This document shows, piece by piece, positions 8,050 through 16,798 of a stretch of DNA of 64,000 nucleotides. The stretch spans positions 1-64,000 of the forward strand of contig CALWVS010000006.1 in the NCBI GenBank assembly GCA_944385095.1. Direction: 5' to 3'. A model generated the notes under the pieces. It was not told where the DNA came from and searched no databases. It saw only the letters and a program-made list of their open reading frames with translations. The stretch's first letter is position 1. Each line of letters opens with the position of its first letter. The DNA is from an uncultured Oscillospiraceae bacterium. GTDB lineage: Bacteria; Bacillota; Clostridia; Oscillospirales; Oscillospiraceae. Both the position numbers and the translations under genes were made by a program.

Positions 8050-8535
8050 ATGACAAGAAGCGACGCAAGACACATTGCCGTCCATATGATTTTTTCTCTG
8101 GGTTTTGGTACAGAAAAGGTGGATACTGTGCTGGAACAGGAGCTGAATAAGGAGCGTTTTCACGAATTAAGCGAGGAACTGGGTCTATATGGGCAGTATC
8201 CCAACGCAAAACAGGAGACCTATATCCGCAATCTGGTAAAAGGTGTCTTTGTCCACGGACCAGAACTGGATGAATATATCGCAAAGTATGCAGTGGGCTG
8301 GTCTTTTGAGCGTATCCCCAGAATGGCAGCGGCGATTATGCGTACTGCCATGTATGAAATTCTCTATCTGCCAGATGTGCCCAATGCGGCAGCCATCAAC
8401 GCAGCAGTGGAGCTGTGCAAGGAGTACGAGCCAAAAGAAGTCGTGTCCTTTGTCAACGGTATTCTGGGTACTTTTGTCCGTACCGAGTTTCAGGACACCC
8501 CACCCAAGCCAGAAAAGACAACAGAGGAGGAGTGA
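8050..8535 (+). CDS. nusB: Transcription antitermination factor NusB
   Basis: 161 residues. NusB binds boxA RNA with NusE (S10) to prevent premature termination in rRNA operons. The family pattern is clear: an N-terminal helix TRSDARHIAVHMIFSLGFG, central YIRNLVKGVF, and the conserved ERIPRMAAAIMRTAMYEIL, then PNAAAINAAVELCKEY and VSFVNGILGTF. ATG 8050 was preferred over an in-frame start at 8020 because AGGAGG lies 9 nt before it and the protein then begins as expected. It opens the co-oriented gene run to recN and is 3 nt from the next gene. Confidence 0.95.
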   Translation: MTRSDARHIAVHMIFSLGFGTEKVDTVLEQELNKERFHELSEELGLYGQYPNAKQETYIRNLVKGVFVHGPELDEYIAKYAVGWSFERIPRMAAAIMRTAMYEILYLPDVPNAAAINAAVELCKEYEPKEVVSFVNGILGTFVRTEFQDTPPKPEKTTEEE

Positions 8536-8538
8536 GCC

Positions 8539-9468
8539 ATGGTGGTACTGGGCTTTGATACCAGTAACTATACCACTTCAGTGGCTCAGTTCGATGGGCA
8601 GCAGGGAGAAAACCACAGCCGTCTGTTAGAGGTGCGGAAAGGAGAACTGGGATTGCGGCAAAGTGACGCCCTGTTTCAGCATGTGAAGCAGCTCCCCACG
8701 TTGGCAGCCGGATTTTCCGGGGAAAAGCCGGTGGCAGTGGGGGCAAGCACCAGACCCAGAGCGGTGGAAGGCTCCTACATGCCCTGTTTTCTGGCTGGCA
8801 CCAGTCAGGCGCAGGTGCTTTCTCAGGTGGAGCACATTCCCTTCTATGCCTTTTCCCATCAACAGGGGCACATTGCGGCGGCGGCATGGTCGGCAGGTCG
8901 GCTGGATTTGCTCTCAAAGCCATTTTTGGCGTGGCATTTGTCCGGCGGCACCACAGAGCTGTTACTGGTCACACCCAATGAGGATGGAGTGACGGTGGAT
9001 GAACAGATTTTAGGTGGCACGCAGGATATTTCCGCAGGGCAGCTGATTGACCGTACCGGCGTTTTGCTGGGCTGTGCTTTTCCGGCTGGAAAAGCCATCG
9101 ACACACTGAGCCAGCAGGCAACCCAAAGAAGCAAGTTCAAAGTCAAACTGCATGAGTTGACCTTCTCCCTGTCTGGTATGGAAAATAAGGTCAAGGAAAT
9201 GGCAGCCAAAGGGGAAGCACCGGAGAATATGGCGTGGTTTGTGCTGGATACCGTCAGTGATGTGGTGTTGAGAGCCACACAGGCGGCACTGAGCCGCTAT
9301 CCCAATCTGGAAATTTTGTGTTCCGGCGGTGTGGCATCCAACTCCCATCTCAGGGGGGAATTTGCAAAGCTGGGAGCCGTGTTTGCAAAGCCGGAATTTT
9401 CTACGGATAACGCCATGGGGATTGCCATTTTAACCCACCGAGCAGCCCAAAAAGACGGGATTTTGTAA
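8539..9468 (+). CDS. TsaD/Kae1-like (Gcp paralogue, O-sialoglycoprotein endopeptidase family) protein
   Basis: 309 residues with the ASKHA-type fold of the TsaD family: LGFDTSNYTTSVAQ at the N-terminus, the metal-binding HQQGHIAAAAW (HxxxH), the nucleotide-binding WHLSGGTTELLLV, and a late CSGGVASNSHLR. True TsaD makes the t6A37 tRNA modification, but this shorter paralogue lies beside nusB and xseA in many Clostridia and its own role is not known. RBS GGAGGAG precedes ATG 8539. It should not be taken as the genome's main tsaD without checking for another copy. Confidence 0.75.
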   Translation: MVVLGFDTSNYTTSVAQFDGQQGENHSRLLEVRKGELGLRQSDALFQHVKQLPTLAAGFSGEKPVAVGASTRPRAVEGSYMPCFLAGTSQAQVLSQVEHIPFYAFSHQQGHIAAAAWSAGRLDLLSKPFLAWHLSGGTTELLLVTPNEDGVTVDEQILGGTQDISAGQLIDRTGVLLGCAFPAGKAIDTLSQQATQRSKFKVKLHELTFSLSGMENKVKEMAAKGEAPENMAWFVLDTVSDVVLRATQAALSRYPNLEILCSGGVASNSHLRGEFAKLGAVFAKPEFSTDNAMGIAILTHRAAQKDGIL

Positions 9469-9504
9469 GGTTTTGGGTTTATTCCCTCAAAAGGAGGTCA
9501 GGTT

Positions 9505-10773
9505 GTGAGTACATGGGGCAACACAAAGCTCACCCCCACACAGGTGGCGCAGTACATCAAAAGTATGCTGGACCGTGACCGGATGATGTCAGCGGTAACG
9601 GTGCAGGGGGAGTTATCCAATCACAAGGTCTATGGTCCCGGGCACCACTATTTCACCCTGAAAGATGGGGAAAGTGCCCTAAAAGGGGTCATGTTTCTTC
9701 GGGAAGCCAAGTTCCTGCGGTTTCGCCCGGAAAATGGAATGCAGGTGGTGTGTACCGGACGTGTGACCGTCTATCCACGGGATGGGCAATACCAGCTCTA
9801 CTGTGAAAAAATGGAACCAGACGGCATAGGGGATTTGTATCTGGCATATGAGCAGCTCAAAGAACGGCTGCGCCAGCAGGGATTGTTTGATTCAAGACAC
9901 AAACAGCCCCTGCCCAGAATACCCAGACGGGTGGCACTGATTACCTCCCCCAGTGGGGCAGCGGTGCGGGATATGATACGGATTCTCAACACCAGATGGC
10001 CCATGACAGAGGTATTTGTGGTGCCTGTCCGAGTGCAGGGACAGGGGGCAGCCAATGAAATTGCCGCTGCCATTGGCTGGGCAAACCGCCATCAAGTGGC
10101 AGATTTGCTGATTGTAGGACGTGGCGGCGGCTCCTTAGAGGACTTGTGGGCATTCAATGAGGAAGTGGTGGCATATGCCATCCACCGCTCCCAAATTCCA
10201 ACCATTTCCGCAGTGGGGCACGAACCGGATGTGGCACTCTCCGACTTGGTGGCAGACCGTCGGGCTTCCACTCCGTCCAATGCGGCGGAACTGTGTGTGC
10301 CAGACCAGAACGAGTGCAGACAGTATCTGACCCAGTTGGGGGTACGGATGGAACAGGCAATCCGGCGGCGGCTGTCCATCGGTGGGCAGCGGCTCCACCC
10401 ATTGCAGGTGAGAATGGAACAGGCGTTTGTGGGAATGGTGAACCAGAACCGCCAGAAGATGCACCTTTTGGGCACAAGACGAGTACTCACCGACCCCAAA
10501 GCCTATTTTCAGGATAAATGGGTGCTGTTGGAGCACCAGCAGAAGCGACTGGAGGGGGGCATGGGTTTGACCATGCAGCGCAACCGCCAGCGGCTGACCA
10601 GATTGGCAGCCACGCTGGACGCCATCAGCCCTCTGAAAGTGCTGGGGCGTGGCTATGCCATTGCCCAGACAGAACAGGGTGAAATTCTCAGCCGTGTTTC
10701 ACAGGTGGAGAAGGGAATGCCCTTTACCTTGCGCCTATCGGATGGTCAAGTGGACTGTCAGGTGCAGGATTAA
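9505..10773 (+). CDS. xseA: Exodeoxyribonuclease VII large subunit
   Basis: 422 residues. Exo VII degrades single-stranded DNA from both ends in mismatch and damage repair. An N-terminal OB domain (about 20-110, with VQGELSNHKVYGPGHHYFTLKDG) is followed by the catalytic region with RVALITSPSGAAVRDMIR, then LIVGRGGGSLEDLWAFNEE and SAVGHEPDVALSDLVADRRASTPSNAAEL, and a C-terminal GRGYAI element. The start is GTG 9505 with AAAGGAGG upstream. xseB follows after 45 nt, as expected for a two-subunit enzyme. Confidence 0.97.
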   Translation: MSTWGNTKLTPTQVAQYIKSMLDRDRMMSAVTVQGELSNHKVYGPGHHYFTLKDGESALKGVMFLREAKFLRFRPENGMQVVCTGRVTVYPRDGQYQLYCEKMEPDGIGDLYLAYEQLKERLRQQGLFDSRHKQPLPRIPRRVALITSPSGAAVRDMIRILNTRWPMTEVFVVPVRVQGQGAANEIAAAIGWANRHQVADLLIVGRGGGSLEDLWAFNEEVVAYAIHRSQIPTISAVGHEPDVALSDLVADRRASTPSNAAELCVPDQNECRQYLTQLGVRMEQAIRRRLSIGGQRLHPLQVRMEQAFVGMVNQNRQKMHLLGTRRVLTDPKAYFQDKWVLLEHQQKRLEGGMGLTMQRNRQRLTRLAATLDAISPLKVLGRGYAIAQTEQGEILSRVSQVEKGMPFTLRLSDGQVDCQVQD

Positions 10774-10818
10774 AATTTACAAGGAACATTTGTTTTTGAA
10801 TCGAAGGAGGAAACCACA

Positions 10819-11049
10819 ATGGCGGAGCATCAGACGTTTGAGCAGTCCATGCGCAGGCTGGAAGAAATCGTAGGTCTGTTGGAGCGGGGGGATGCCCCTC
10901 TGGAACAGGCCATGAGCCTCTTTGAGGAGGGGGCTTCCATTTTGCGTGTGTGCAATACCATGCTGGATGAGGCAGAACAGAAAGTGACGCTGTTGACCGC
11001 TGGAGCAGACGGCACCCCACAGGCACAGCCATTCCAGAGGGAGGAATGA
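10819..11049 (+). CDS. xseB: Exodeoxyribonuclease VII small subunit
   Basis: 76 residues, the usual length. The pattern TFEQSMRRLEEIVGLLERGDAPLEQAMSLFEEG is the two-helix XseB signature, followed by a charged tail. Several XseB copies bind one XseA to form active Exo VII. An AAGGAGG lies about 10 nt before ATG 10819. The gene ends 3 nt before ispA. Confidence 0.96.
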   Translation: MAEHQTFEQSMRRLEEIVGLLERGDAPLEQAMSLFEEGASILRVCNTMLDEAEQKVTLLTAGADGTPQAQPFQREE

Positions 11050-11052
11050 GAC

Positions 11053-11916
11053 ATGGAGCAACTGGAACGCTACCGTGTCATGGTGGAGGACTATCTGAAA
11101 ACCCATCTGTCCCAAAAACCTGCCTATGGCAGTCTCATTGAGGCAATGAACTACTCTCTGCTGGCAGGAGGAAAGCGGCTGAGACCGGTGTTGACCCTTG
11201 CGGTGTGCGAGATGTGCGGCGGCAAGGCGGAGCAGGTGCTCCCCTTTGCCTGTGGAGTGGAGATGGTACACACCTACTCCCTCATTCATGATGACTTGCC
11301 CTGTATGGATGATGACGATTTGCGGCGAGGAAAACCCACCAGCCATAAGGTCTTTGGGGAGGCAATGGCAGTGCTGGCAGGGGATGCCCTGTTGACCGGT
11401 GCGTTTGAAAGTCTTTCTGAGGCAGAATTACTGCCGGAGCGGATAGTACAGGCAGTGCAGTGCCTTGCAAAGTGTGCCGGCTATGCTGGTATGGTGGGTG
11501 GACAGGTTTTGGACATGGACGGGGAGGGGCACGCCCTGAGCCGTCAGGAACTGGAGACGTTACAGAGCCTGAAAACAGGGGCACTGATTCAGGCGGCAGC
11601 CGAACTGGGGTGTATTGGTGCAGGTGGCAGCCAAGCCCAGCGGCAGGCAGTGGCACACTATGCCCAGTGTTTGGGCAGGGCATTTCAGATACAGGATGAT
11701 ATTTTGGACGTGGTCAGCACCAGTGAGGCACTGGGAAAGCCGGTGGGTTCTGATGTGGCAAACGACAAGTCCACCTTTGTGGGACTTTTGGGGCTGGAGG
11801 AATGCCGTGCACTGGTCCAACAGTTGACACAGGAGGCGGTGGAGGCTTTGGCGATGTTCCAAAACAGGGATTGCCTTGTCACCATTGCCCAGCAGATGGC
11901 ACAGCGCACCCATTGA
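11053..11916 (+). CDS. ispA: Polyprenyl (farnesyl/geranyl) diphosphate synthase
   Basis: 287 residues. It condenses isopentenyl and allylic diphosphates for quinone, undecaprenyl or carotenoid precursors. The first Asp-rich motif is DDLPCMDDDDLRRG and the second is DDILDVV; YSLLAGGKRLRPVL and HKVFGEAMAVLAGDAL are also as in IspA. Its place between xseB and dxs links it to the MEP pathway, a common arrangement. RBS GAGGAATGAG. Immediately after the stop a long repeat array begins. Confidence 0.95.
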   Translation: MEQLERYRVMVEDYLKTHLSQKPAYGSLIEAMNYSLLAGGKRLRPVLTLAVCEMCGGKAEQVLPFACGVEMVHTYSLIHDDLPCMDDDDLRRGKPTSHKVFGEAMAVLAGDALLTGAFESLSEAELLPERIVQAVQCLAKCAGYAGMVGGQVLDMDGEGHALSRQELETLQSLKTGALIQAAAELGCIGAGGSQAQRQAVAHYAQCLGRAFQIQDDILDVVSTSEALGKPVGSDVANDKSTFVGLLGLEECRALVQQLTQEAVEALAMFQNRDCLVTIAQQMAQRTH

Positions 11917-11920
11917 GAGT

Positions 11921-12223
11921 GGGTGATAATTGATAGGTAATAATTAACAGGTAATAATTAACAGGTAATAGTTAACAGGTAATAGTTAACAGGTAATAGT
12001 TAACAGGTAATAATTAACAGGTAATAATTAACAGGTAATAATTAACAGGTAATAATTAGCAGGTAATAATTAGCAGGTAATAATTAACAGGTAATAATTA
12101 GCAGGTAATAATTAGCAGGTAATAATTAACAGGTAATTGTAGTCTCGCTACCTACTACCTATTACCTACTACCTATTACCTACTACCTATCACCTACTAC
12201 CTATTACCCATTAAATAATAGGT
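11921..12223. repeat. GGTAATA heptamer-structured repeat array with inverted arms
   Basis: The left part is a run of 14-nt units made of two heptamers (AGGTAAT and AATTAAC or AGTTAAC), repeated about 14 times from 11930 to 12135. After a short centre (TGTAGTCTCGCTACC) comes the complementary kind of sequence, TACTACCTATTACC, repeated to 12210. The whole could fold into a long imperfect hairpin. It separates ispA from the PAP2-like gene. The same family, in the opposite orientation, recurs at 54.2-54.9 kb with a similar centre (GGTTGCGAGGTCACAA). Confidence 0.9.
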
Positions 12224-12244
12224 TAGAGAGAGGAGGCAGACCGG

Positions 12245-12694
12245 ATGAGAGGCTTTTTGGGTGGAAATCTCACCTTAAGTTTGGCAGTGATTGGGTGGTT
12301 TCTGGCACAGGTATTGAAAACCCTGACCAATTTGATTACCACAAGGGAGCTGGACTGGAAACGACTGGTGGGCAGCGGTGGCATGCCCAGTTCTCACTCC
12401 GCCTTTGTGTGTGCAGCCACCACTGCCATTGGGGTACAGTGCGGTCTGCACAGCCCGGAATTTGCGCTGGCGGTGGTGGTGTCTCTGGTGGTGATGTACG
12501 ATGCCTGTAATGTGCGCAGGGCAGCCGGAGAACAGGCGAAGGTGTTAAACTACATGATGAAGCATCTGGATGAGCTGTCCCCCACCATGATGGAGGAGGG
12601 CTTAAAGGAGCTTTTGGGGCATACACCCCTTCAGGTGGTGATGGGTGCCATTTTGGGTATTGCAGTGGGACTGGCAGGAACCATACTTTTATGA
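12245..12694 (+). CDS. Divergent PAP2 family membrane protein
   Basis: 149 residues. The segment GSGGMPSSHSAFVCAATTAIG holds the SH-containing phosphatase-like motif, and VVMYDACNVRRAAGEQAKVLN is the second family motif (DA-x-x-VRR-x-x-GxQA). At least three hydrophobic segments are seen (about 10-30, 55-90, 130-149). The family is related to acid phosphatase/vanadium haloperoxidase membrane enzymes but its substrate is unknown. GAGAGGAGG lies upstream of ATG 12245, just after the repeat array. Its stop overlaps an ATG (ATGA) that begins the duplicated leader of dxs. Confidence 0.88.
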   Translation: MRGFLGGNLTLSLAVIGWFLAQVLKTLTNLITTRELDWKRLVGSGGMPSSHSAFVCAATTAIGVQCGLHSPEFALAVVVSLVVMYDACNVRRAAGEQAKVLNYMMKHLDELSPTMMEEGLKELLGHTPLQVVMGAILGIAVGLAGTILL

Positions 12695-12814
12695 GTGAAG
12701 AAACTGGGGATGCAGCGTGTCAGACGGGCAGAAGACGATAAACCGCCGCTCTCTGAAGAACTGTACTTTTATGATATGAGGAAAGAAACGGGGGATGCAG
12801 AGTGTCAGACGGGC
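12684..12814 (+). repeat. Imperfect ~80-85-bp direct duplication spanning the dxs start
   Basis: TACTTTTATGA occurs at 12684 and 12764, and GTGTCAGACGGGCA occurs at 12717 and at the dxs start 12802, so the start region of dxs is present twice with small insertions and deletions. The upstream copy also repeats the GAAAC-GGGGATGCAG ribosome-binding region and a decayed version of CCGCTGCTCTCTG. In the frame starting with ATG at 12691, the first copy reads MSEETGDAACQTGRRR; the second copy reads a similar MRKETGDAECQTGK. Confidence 0.85.
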
Positions 12815-14661
12815 AAGAGACAAGAAAATATGAACCGCTGCTCTCTGGGAAAAGTGACCAGGAGTTAGAGGTGCTGTGTCAGGAACTGCGCAGCAGTCTG
12901 GTGGAGTCTGTGTCCCAGACAGGGGGGCACCTCTCCCCCAATTTAGGGGTAGTGGAGCTGACGGTTGCCCTTCATCGGGTATTTGATACCCGATATGACA
13001 GGCTGGTGTTTGATGTGGGACACCAGAGCTACGTCCACAAAATGCTCACCGGTCGCTGGCAGGACATGAAAACCCTGCGGCAGTATGGGGGGATTGCAGG
13101 GTTTCCCAAACCCTCAGAAAGTGTCCATGATGCGTTTATTGCTGGGCACGCCTCCAACTCGGTGGCAGTGGCGGCAGGGATGGCACAGGCACGCTCTTTG
13201 CAACTGGAGGACTACCGGGTGATTGCTCTCATTGGCGATGGGGCATTGACTGGGGGGCTTGCCTATGAGGGGTTGTCCAACGGCGGCTTCCGAAAGGAAC
13301 AGCTTTTGGTGATTCTCAATGACAACGGCATGTCCATCACCCCCAACGTGGGCGGCGTGGCACAGCTTCTGTCCAAGCAGCGGATGAACCCAAAATATCT
13401 GAAATTCAAGCAGAACTACCGGAAATTCATGCACAAATTCGGACTGGGGCGGGGCATTTATGCCATCACCCACAGTTTGAAAAAGGCGTTGAAGCAGAGT
13501 ATTTTACCATGCAGTATGTTTGAAAACATGGGCTTTACCTATTTGGGACCGGTGGACGGGCATGACCTGCACCAGCTCACCGAAAGTCTGGGCTATGCAG
13601 CCAGCCTGCGGGAGCCGGTGTTGCTCCATGTACGCACCCAAAAGGGAAAAGGATATTTACCAGCACAGGAAAACCCAGATGCCTTTCATGGGGTATCTCC
13701 CTTTGACCCCAAGACGGGAAAACCGCGGAAACCATCTGGGCAGAATTTTTCTGCCGTATTTGGGGAAACCCTGTGTGAACTGGCAGAACAAAACGACAAA
13801 ATTTGTGCCCTCACCGCCGCTATGGTCAGCGGAACAGGGCTGGTTCCCTTTGCCAAACGGTTCCCCAATCGCTTTTTTGATGTGGGCATTGCGGAGGGCT
13901 GTGCCGTCTCTATGGCAGCAGGGCTTGCCAAACAGGGTGTGATTCCAGTATTTGCGGTGTACTCCACGTTTTTACAGCGCAGCTATGATATGCTGCTCCA
14001 CGATGTAGCATTGGAACATCTGCCGGTGGTGTTTGGTGTGGACAGGGCAGGACTGGTGGGGGACGATGGAGAAACCCACCACGGCGTGTTTGATGTGTCG
14101 TATTTGGACACGATACCCTATATGAAAGTCTATGCTCCAGCCAGTTTTGCAGAGTTGCGAAGTATGGTGAAACGGGCAGTGGAGGACAGAACCAGACCCA
14201 GTGCCATCCGTTACCCCAGAGGGGGTGAGGGAGCCTATCAGGAGGACCACAGCCAGGAACCCTGTGTGGTACTGCGGCAGGGAAGCCATCTGACCATTGG
14301 TACCTACGGCATGGAAGTCAATGAGGTACTGGCAGCGGCAGAACTGCTTCACCAGCAGGGCATTGAGGCAGAAATTTTAAAATGGAATGTCATCACCCCG
14401 TTGGATTGTACTTTGTTGGTGCAGTCGGTGGGGAAAACAGGATATTTCCTCATGGCGGAGGAGTGTGCCCAGCAGGGGAGCGTCGGAGTGCGTGCCTTAG
14501 CGGCACTGGAACAGGCAGGAGTCAAAGCAAAAACAGCTCTGGTCAACTGTACCGAGCGATTTGTGACCCACGGTTCGGTGGCAAAATTGAAACAAGATTT
14601 GATGCTGGATGCACAGGGACTGGTGCAGAAGGCAAAGGAGGTGGTCAGCCGTGGGCAGTAA
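12802..14661 (+). CDS. dxs: 1-deoxy-D-xylulose-5-phosphate synthase
   Basis: 619 residues. It joins pyruvate and glyceraldehyde 3-phosphate using thiamine diphosphate, the first step of the MEP isoprenoid pathway. Visible motifs are SVSQTGGHLSPNLGVVELTVALH, GHQSYVHKMLTGR, the thiamine-binding GDGALTGGLAYEGLSN ending in NDN, and the transketolase-like second half (AIRYPRGGEG, IEILKWNVITPLD region). The GTG start at 12802 follows ACGGGGG; starts a few codons later cannot be excluded. The dependence on thiamine diphosphate is notable because a thiamine salvage operon lies at 61 kb. Confidence 0.96.
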   Translation: MSDGQETRKYEPLLSGKSDQELEVLCQELRSSLVESVSQTGGHLSPNLGVVELTVALHRVFDTRYDRLVFDVGHQSYVHKMLTGRWQDMKTLRQYGGIAGFPKPSESVHDAFIAGHASNSVAVAAGMAQARSLQLEDYRVIALIGDGALTGGLAYEGLSNGGFRKEQLLVILNDNGMSITPNVGGVAQLLSKQRMNPKYLKFKQNYRKFMHKFGLGRGIYAITHSLKKALKQSILPCSMFENMGFTYLGPVDGHDLHQLTESLGYAASLREPVLLHVRTQKGKGYLPAQENPDAFHGVSPFDPKTGKPRKPSGQNFSAVFGETLCELAEQNDKICALTAAMVSGTGLVPFAKRFPNRFFDVGIAEGCAVSMAAGLAKQGVIPVFAVYSTFLQRSYDMLLHDVALEHLPVVFGVDRAGLVGDDGETHHGVFDVSYLDTIPYMKVYAPASFAELRSMVKRAVEDRTRPSAIRYPRGGEGAYQEDHSQEPCVVLRQGSHLTIGTYGMEVNEVLAAAELLHQQGIEAEILKWNVITPLDCTLLVQSVGKTGYFLMAEECAQQGSVGVRALAALEQAGVKAKTALVNCTERFVTHGSVAKLKQDLMLDAQGLVQKAKEVVSRGQ

Positions 14662-15463
14662 GGTGCGGCTGGACGTGGCAATGGTGGAACGTGGTCTGGT
14701 GGAGAGCCGCCAGAAGGCACAGGCTATCATTATGTCTGGGATTGTGTATGTAAACGGGCAGAAGGTGGACAAGGCAGGTACGCCAGTACAGCCGGAACAG
14801 CAGATTGAGGTACGGGGAAAAACCCTGAAATATGTGAGCCGTGGTGGATTGAAGCTGGAAAAAGCCATGGAACTGTGGGGGATTTCTCTGGAAGGTGCGG
14901 TGTGTGCCGATATTGGGGCATCCACTGGCGGCTTTACCGACTGTATGCTCCAAAACGGAGCAAGTTATGTCTACGCAGTGGATGTGGGACACAATCAGCT
15001 TGCCTACAAGCTGAGAATCCATCCACAGGTCAAATGTATGGAGGGCACCAACGCCCGTTATCTGACAGAGGAGCAAATTCCTCAAAAACTGAACTTTTTT
15101 TCGGTGGATGTGGCATTCATTTCCCTAAATCTGATTTTGCCCCCTCTGCGCCCCCTGATGGCAGAAGGCGGCGAGGCGGTGTGTCTCATTAAGCCCCAGT
15201 TTGAGGCAGGCAAGGATAAAGTAGGCAAAAAAGGGGTGGTCCGTGACCCGGCTGTCCATCTGGAAGTGCTGGAACAGTTTCTGGTGCATGCAGCCAATGC
15301 CGGTTTTGGGGTGCAGGATATCACCTTTTCTCCCATCCGTGGACCGGAGGGGAATATAGAGTATCTGGGCTATCTGAAAGCAGGGGACTGTCCCCCCTAT
15401 ACAGGGGACTTGTCTGCACTGGTGGCACAGTCTCACAGTACCTTGGAAGGGGGAACGGTATGA
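14651..15463 (+). CDS. tlyA: TlyA family rRNA (cytidine-2'-O)-methyltransferase
   Basis: 270 residues from GTG 14651, which has AAGGAGGTGG upstream and overlaps the dxs stop. An N-terminal S4 RNA-binding domain (VRLDVAMVERGLVESRQKAQ, then GIVYVNGQKVDKAG) is followed by an FtsJ-type methyltransferase domain with the SAM-binding ADIGASTGGFTDCML and VDVGHNQLAYKLR, then QFEAGKDKVGKKGVVRD. TlyA proteins methylate 16S and/or 23S rRNA; some are called haemolysins. The 3' end overlaps nadK by ATGA. Confidence 0.93.
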   Translation: MGSKVRLDVAMVERGLVESRQKAQAIIMSGIVYVNGQKVDKAGTPVQPEQQIEVRGKTLKYVSRGGLKLEKAMELWGISLEGAVCADIGASTGGFTDCMLQNGASYVYAVDVGHNQLAYKLRIHPQVKCMEGTNARYLTEEQIPQKLNFFSVDVAFISLNLILPPLRPLMAEGGEAVCLIKPQFEAGKDKVGKKGVVRDPAVHLEVLEQFLVHAANAGFGVQDITFSPIRGPEGNIEYLGYLKAGDCPPYTGDLSALVAQSHSTLEGGTV

Positions 15464-16332
15464 GGGTGGTACTCAGCTCCAACCCCTATCGGGACAAGGG
15501 ATTACGGGCAGGGCTGGAGGCAAAGCGGATTTTGGATAAATCCGGTGTAGAGGCGATTTTGTGCCTGCCCTTCACCCCAAAAAAAGGGGAACGGCTGGAT
15601 GTGCCGCCCTATTTGAAGTTACCCCCACTGGAACAGGCGTTGAAAGGCGCAAATATGATGTTGTGTTTTGGGGGAGATGGCACCATTTTACATGCAGCCC
15701 GTGACGTGCTGGAGCAGGATATTCCTATTTTGGGGGTAAATCTGGGCAGTGTGGGGTTTATGGCAGAGCTGGAGCGGAACGAACTGCCATTACTGACTGC
15801 CATTTCCCGTAACCAGTATACCTTAGAGGAGCGGATGATGCTCCAAGTGAGGGTATACCGTGGGGAGCGGCTCATTCATGAGGAAATTGCACTCAATGAC
15901 GCTGTCTTTTCCAAAGGTTCTATGGCGAGGGTCAGTGAATTGGAGGTGTGGGCAGATCAGGCACTATGCCAGCAGGTCACAGGGGATGGGGTCATCATAG
16001 CCACCCCCACCGGCTCCACTGCCTATTCCATGTCCGCAGGGGGACCCATTGTGGAACCCACCTCTCAGGGGCTGGTGGTCACGCCGGTGTGTGCCCACCA
16101 GTTGGCAGTACGGGCCATGGTGCTGGATGCCAACCGGAAGTTGACAGTGCGTCTCCCCAAGGGCAACCGCAAAACCATATTCCTGTCCATTGACGGGGGG
16201 AAAGCCATCCGACTGGGCAGCCATGAGCGGGTGGAGATTGTCAGAGCAGAGAAAACCACAAAGCTGGTGCGGCTGACCGGGCGCAGCTTTTACCAGAGAA
16301 TCCATGAGAAGTTAGGAGGTAGTCACCTATGA
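15460..16332 (+). CDS. nadK: NAD kinase
   Basis: 290 residues. It phosphorylates NAD to NADP using ATP or polyphosphate. The hallmark GGDGTILHAAR is at about residue 68, and LGVNLGSVGFMAELE, NDAVFSKGSMARV and TPTGSTAYSMSAGGPIVEP follow, as in the family. The ATG overlaps the tlyA stop and the stop overlaps argR, so tlyA-nadK-argR is tightly coupled, a conserved clostridial arrangement. Confidence 0.96.
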   Translation: MRVVLSSNPYRDKGLRAGLEAKRILDKSGVEAILCLPFTPKKGERLDVPPYLKLPPLEQALKGANMMLCFGGDGTILHAARDVLEQDIPILGVNLGSVGFMAELERNELPLLTAISRNQYTLEERMMLQVRVYRGERLIHEEIALNDAVFSKGSMARVSELEVWADQALCQQVTGDGVIIATPTGSTAYSMSAGGPIVEPTSQGLVVTPVCAHQLAVRAMVLDANRKLTVRLPKGNRKTIFLSIDGGKAIRLGSHERVEIVRAEKTTKLVRLTGRSFYQRIHEKLGGSHL

Positions 16333-16778
16333 AGAGAGCACGACAGACAGAAATTTTGAACATCATCCGTACAGTAGATGTGGAGACGCAGGAGCAGCTT
16401 CTGGACGAGTTGAAAAAACGTGGCATTGACTGTACACAGGCCACCATATCCAGAGACATCAAAGAACTGCGGCTGGTGAAAGAGCTGGTCAACGGCGGCT
16501 ACCGATATTCCAGTTCCAGCCAGAAAGGGCAGGTGGACTTGGATGCCAGACTGAAAACCATTTTCAAAGAGGGCGTAACCTCAGTGGATTTGGCACAAAA
16601 CATTGTAGTGGTGCGCACCATGCCCGGGCTTGCCTCAGCGGCATGTTCTGCCCTGGATGGAATGCACATCCCCGGTATGGTGTGCAGTCTGGCAGGGGAT
16701 GACGCAGGGATTCTCATTATGCGGGACAACAAATGCGCTATGGAATTCATTGACGAAATCCACAAGTTACTACATTAA
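16329..16778 (+). CDS. argR: Arginine repressor ArgR
   Basis: 149 residues, family length. The N-terminal winged helix (RQTEILNIIRTVDVETQEQLLDELKKRG, then TQATISRDIKELRL) binds ARG boxes. The C-terminal domain with GLASAACSALDGMHIPGMVCSLAGDDAGILIMR forms the arginine-binding hexamer. It sits upstream of recN, as in many Clostridia and Bacilli. A multi-copy leader repeat separates it from recN. Confidence 0.96.
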   Translation: MKRARQTEILNIIRTVDVETQEQLLDELKKRGIDCTQATISRDIKELRLVKELVNGGYRYSSSSQKGQVDLDARLKTIFKEGVTSVDLAQNIVVVRTMPGLASAACSALDGMHIPGMVCSLAGDDAGILIMRDNKCAMEFIDEIHKLLH

Positions 16779-16798
16779 CACACAGACTTTACCAAAGT

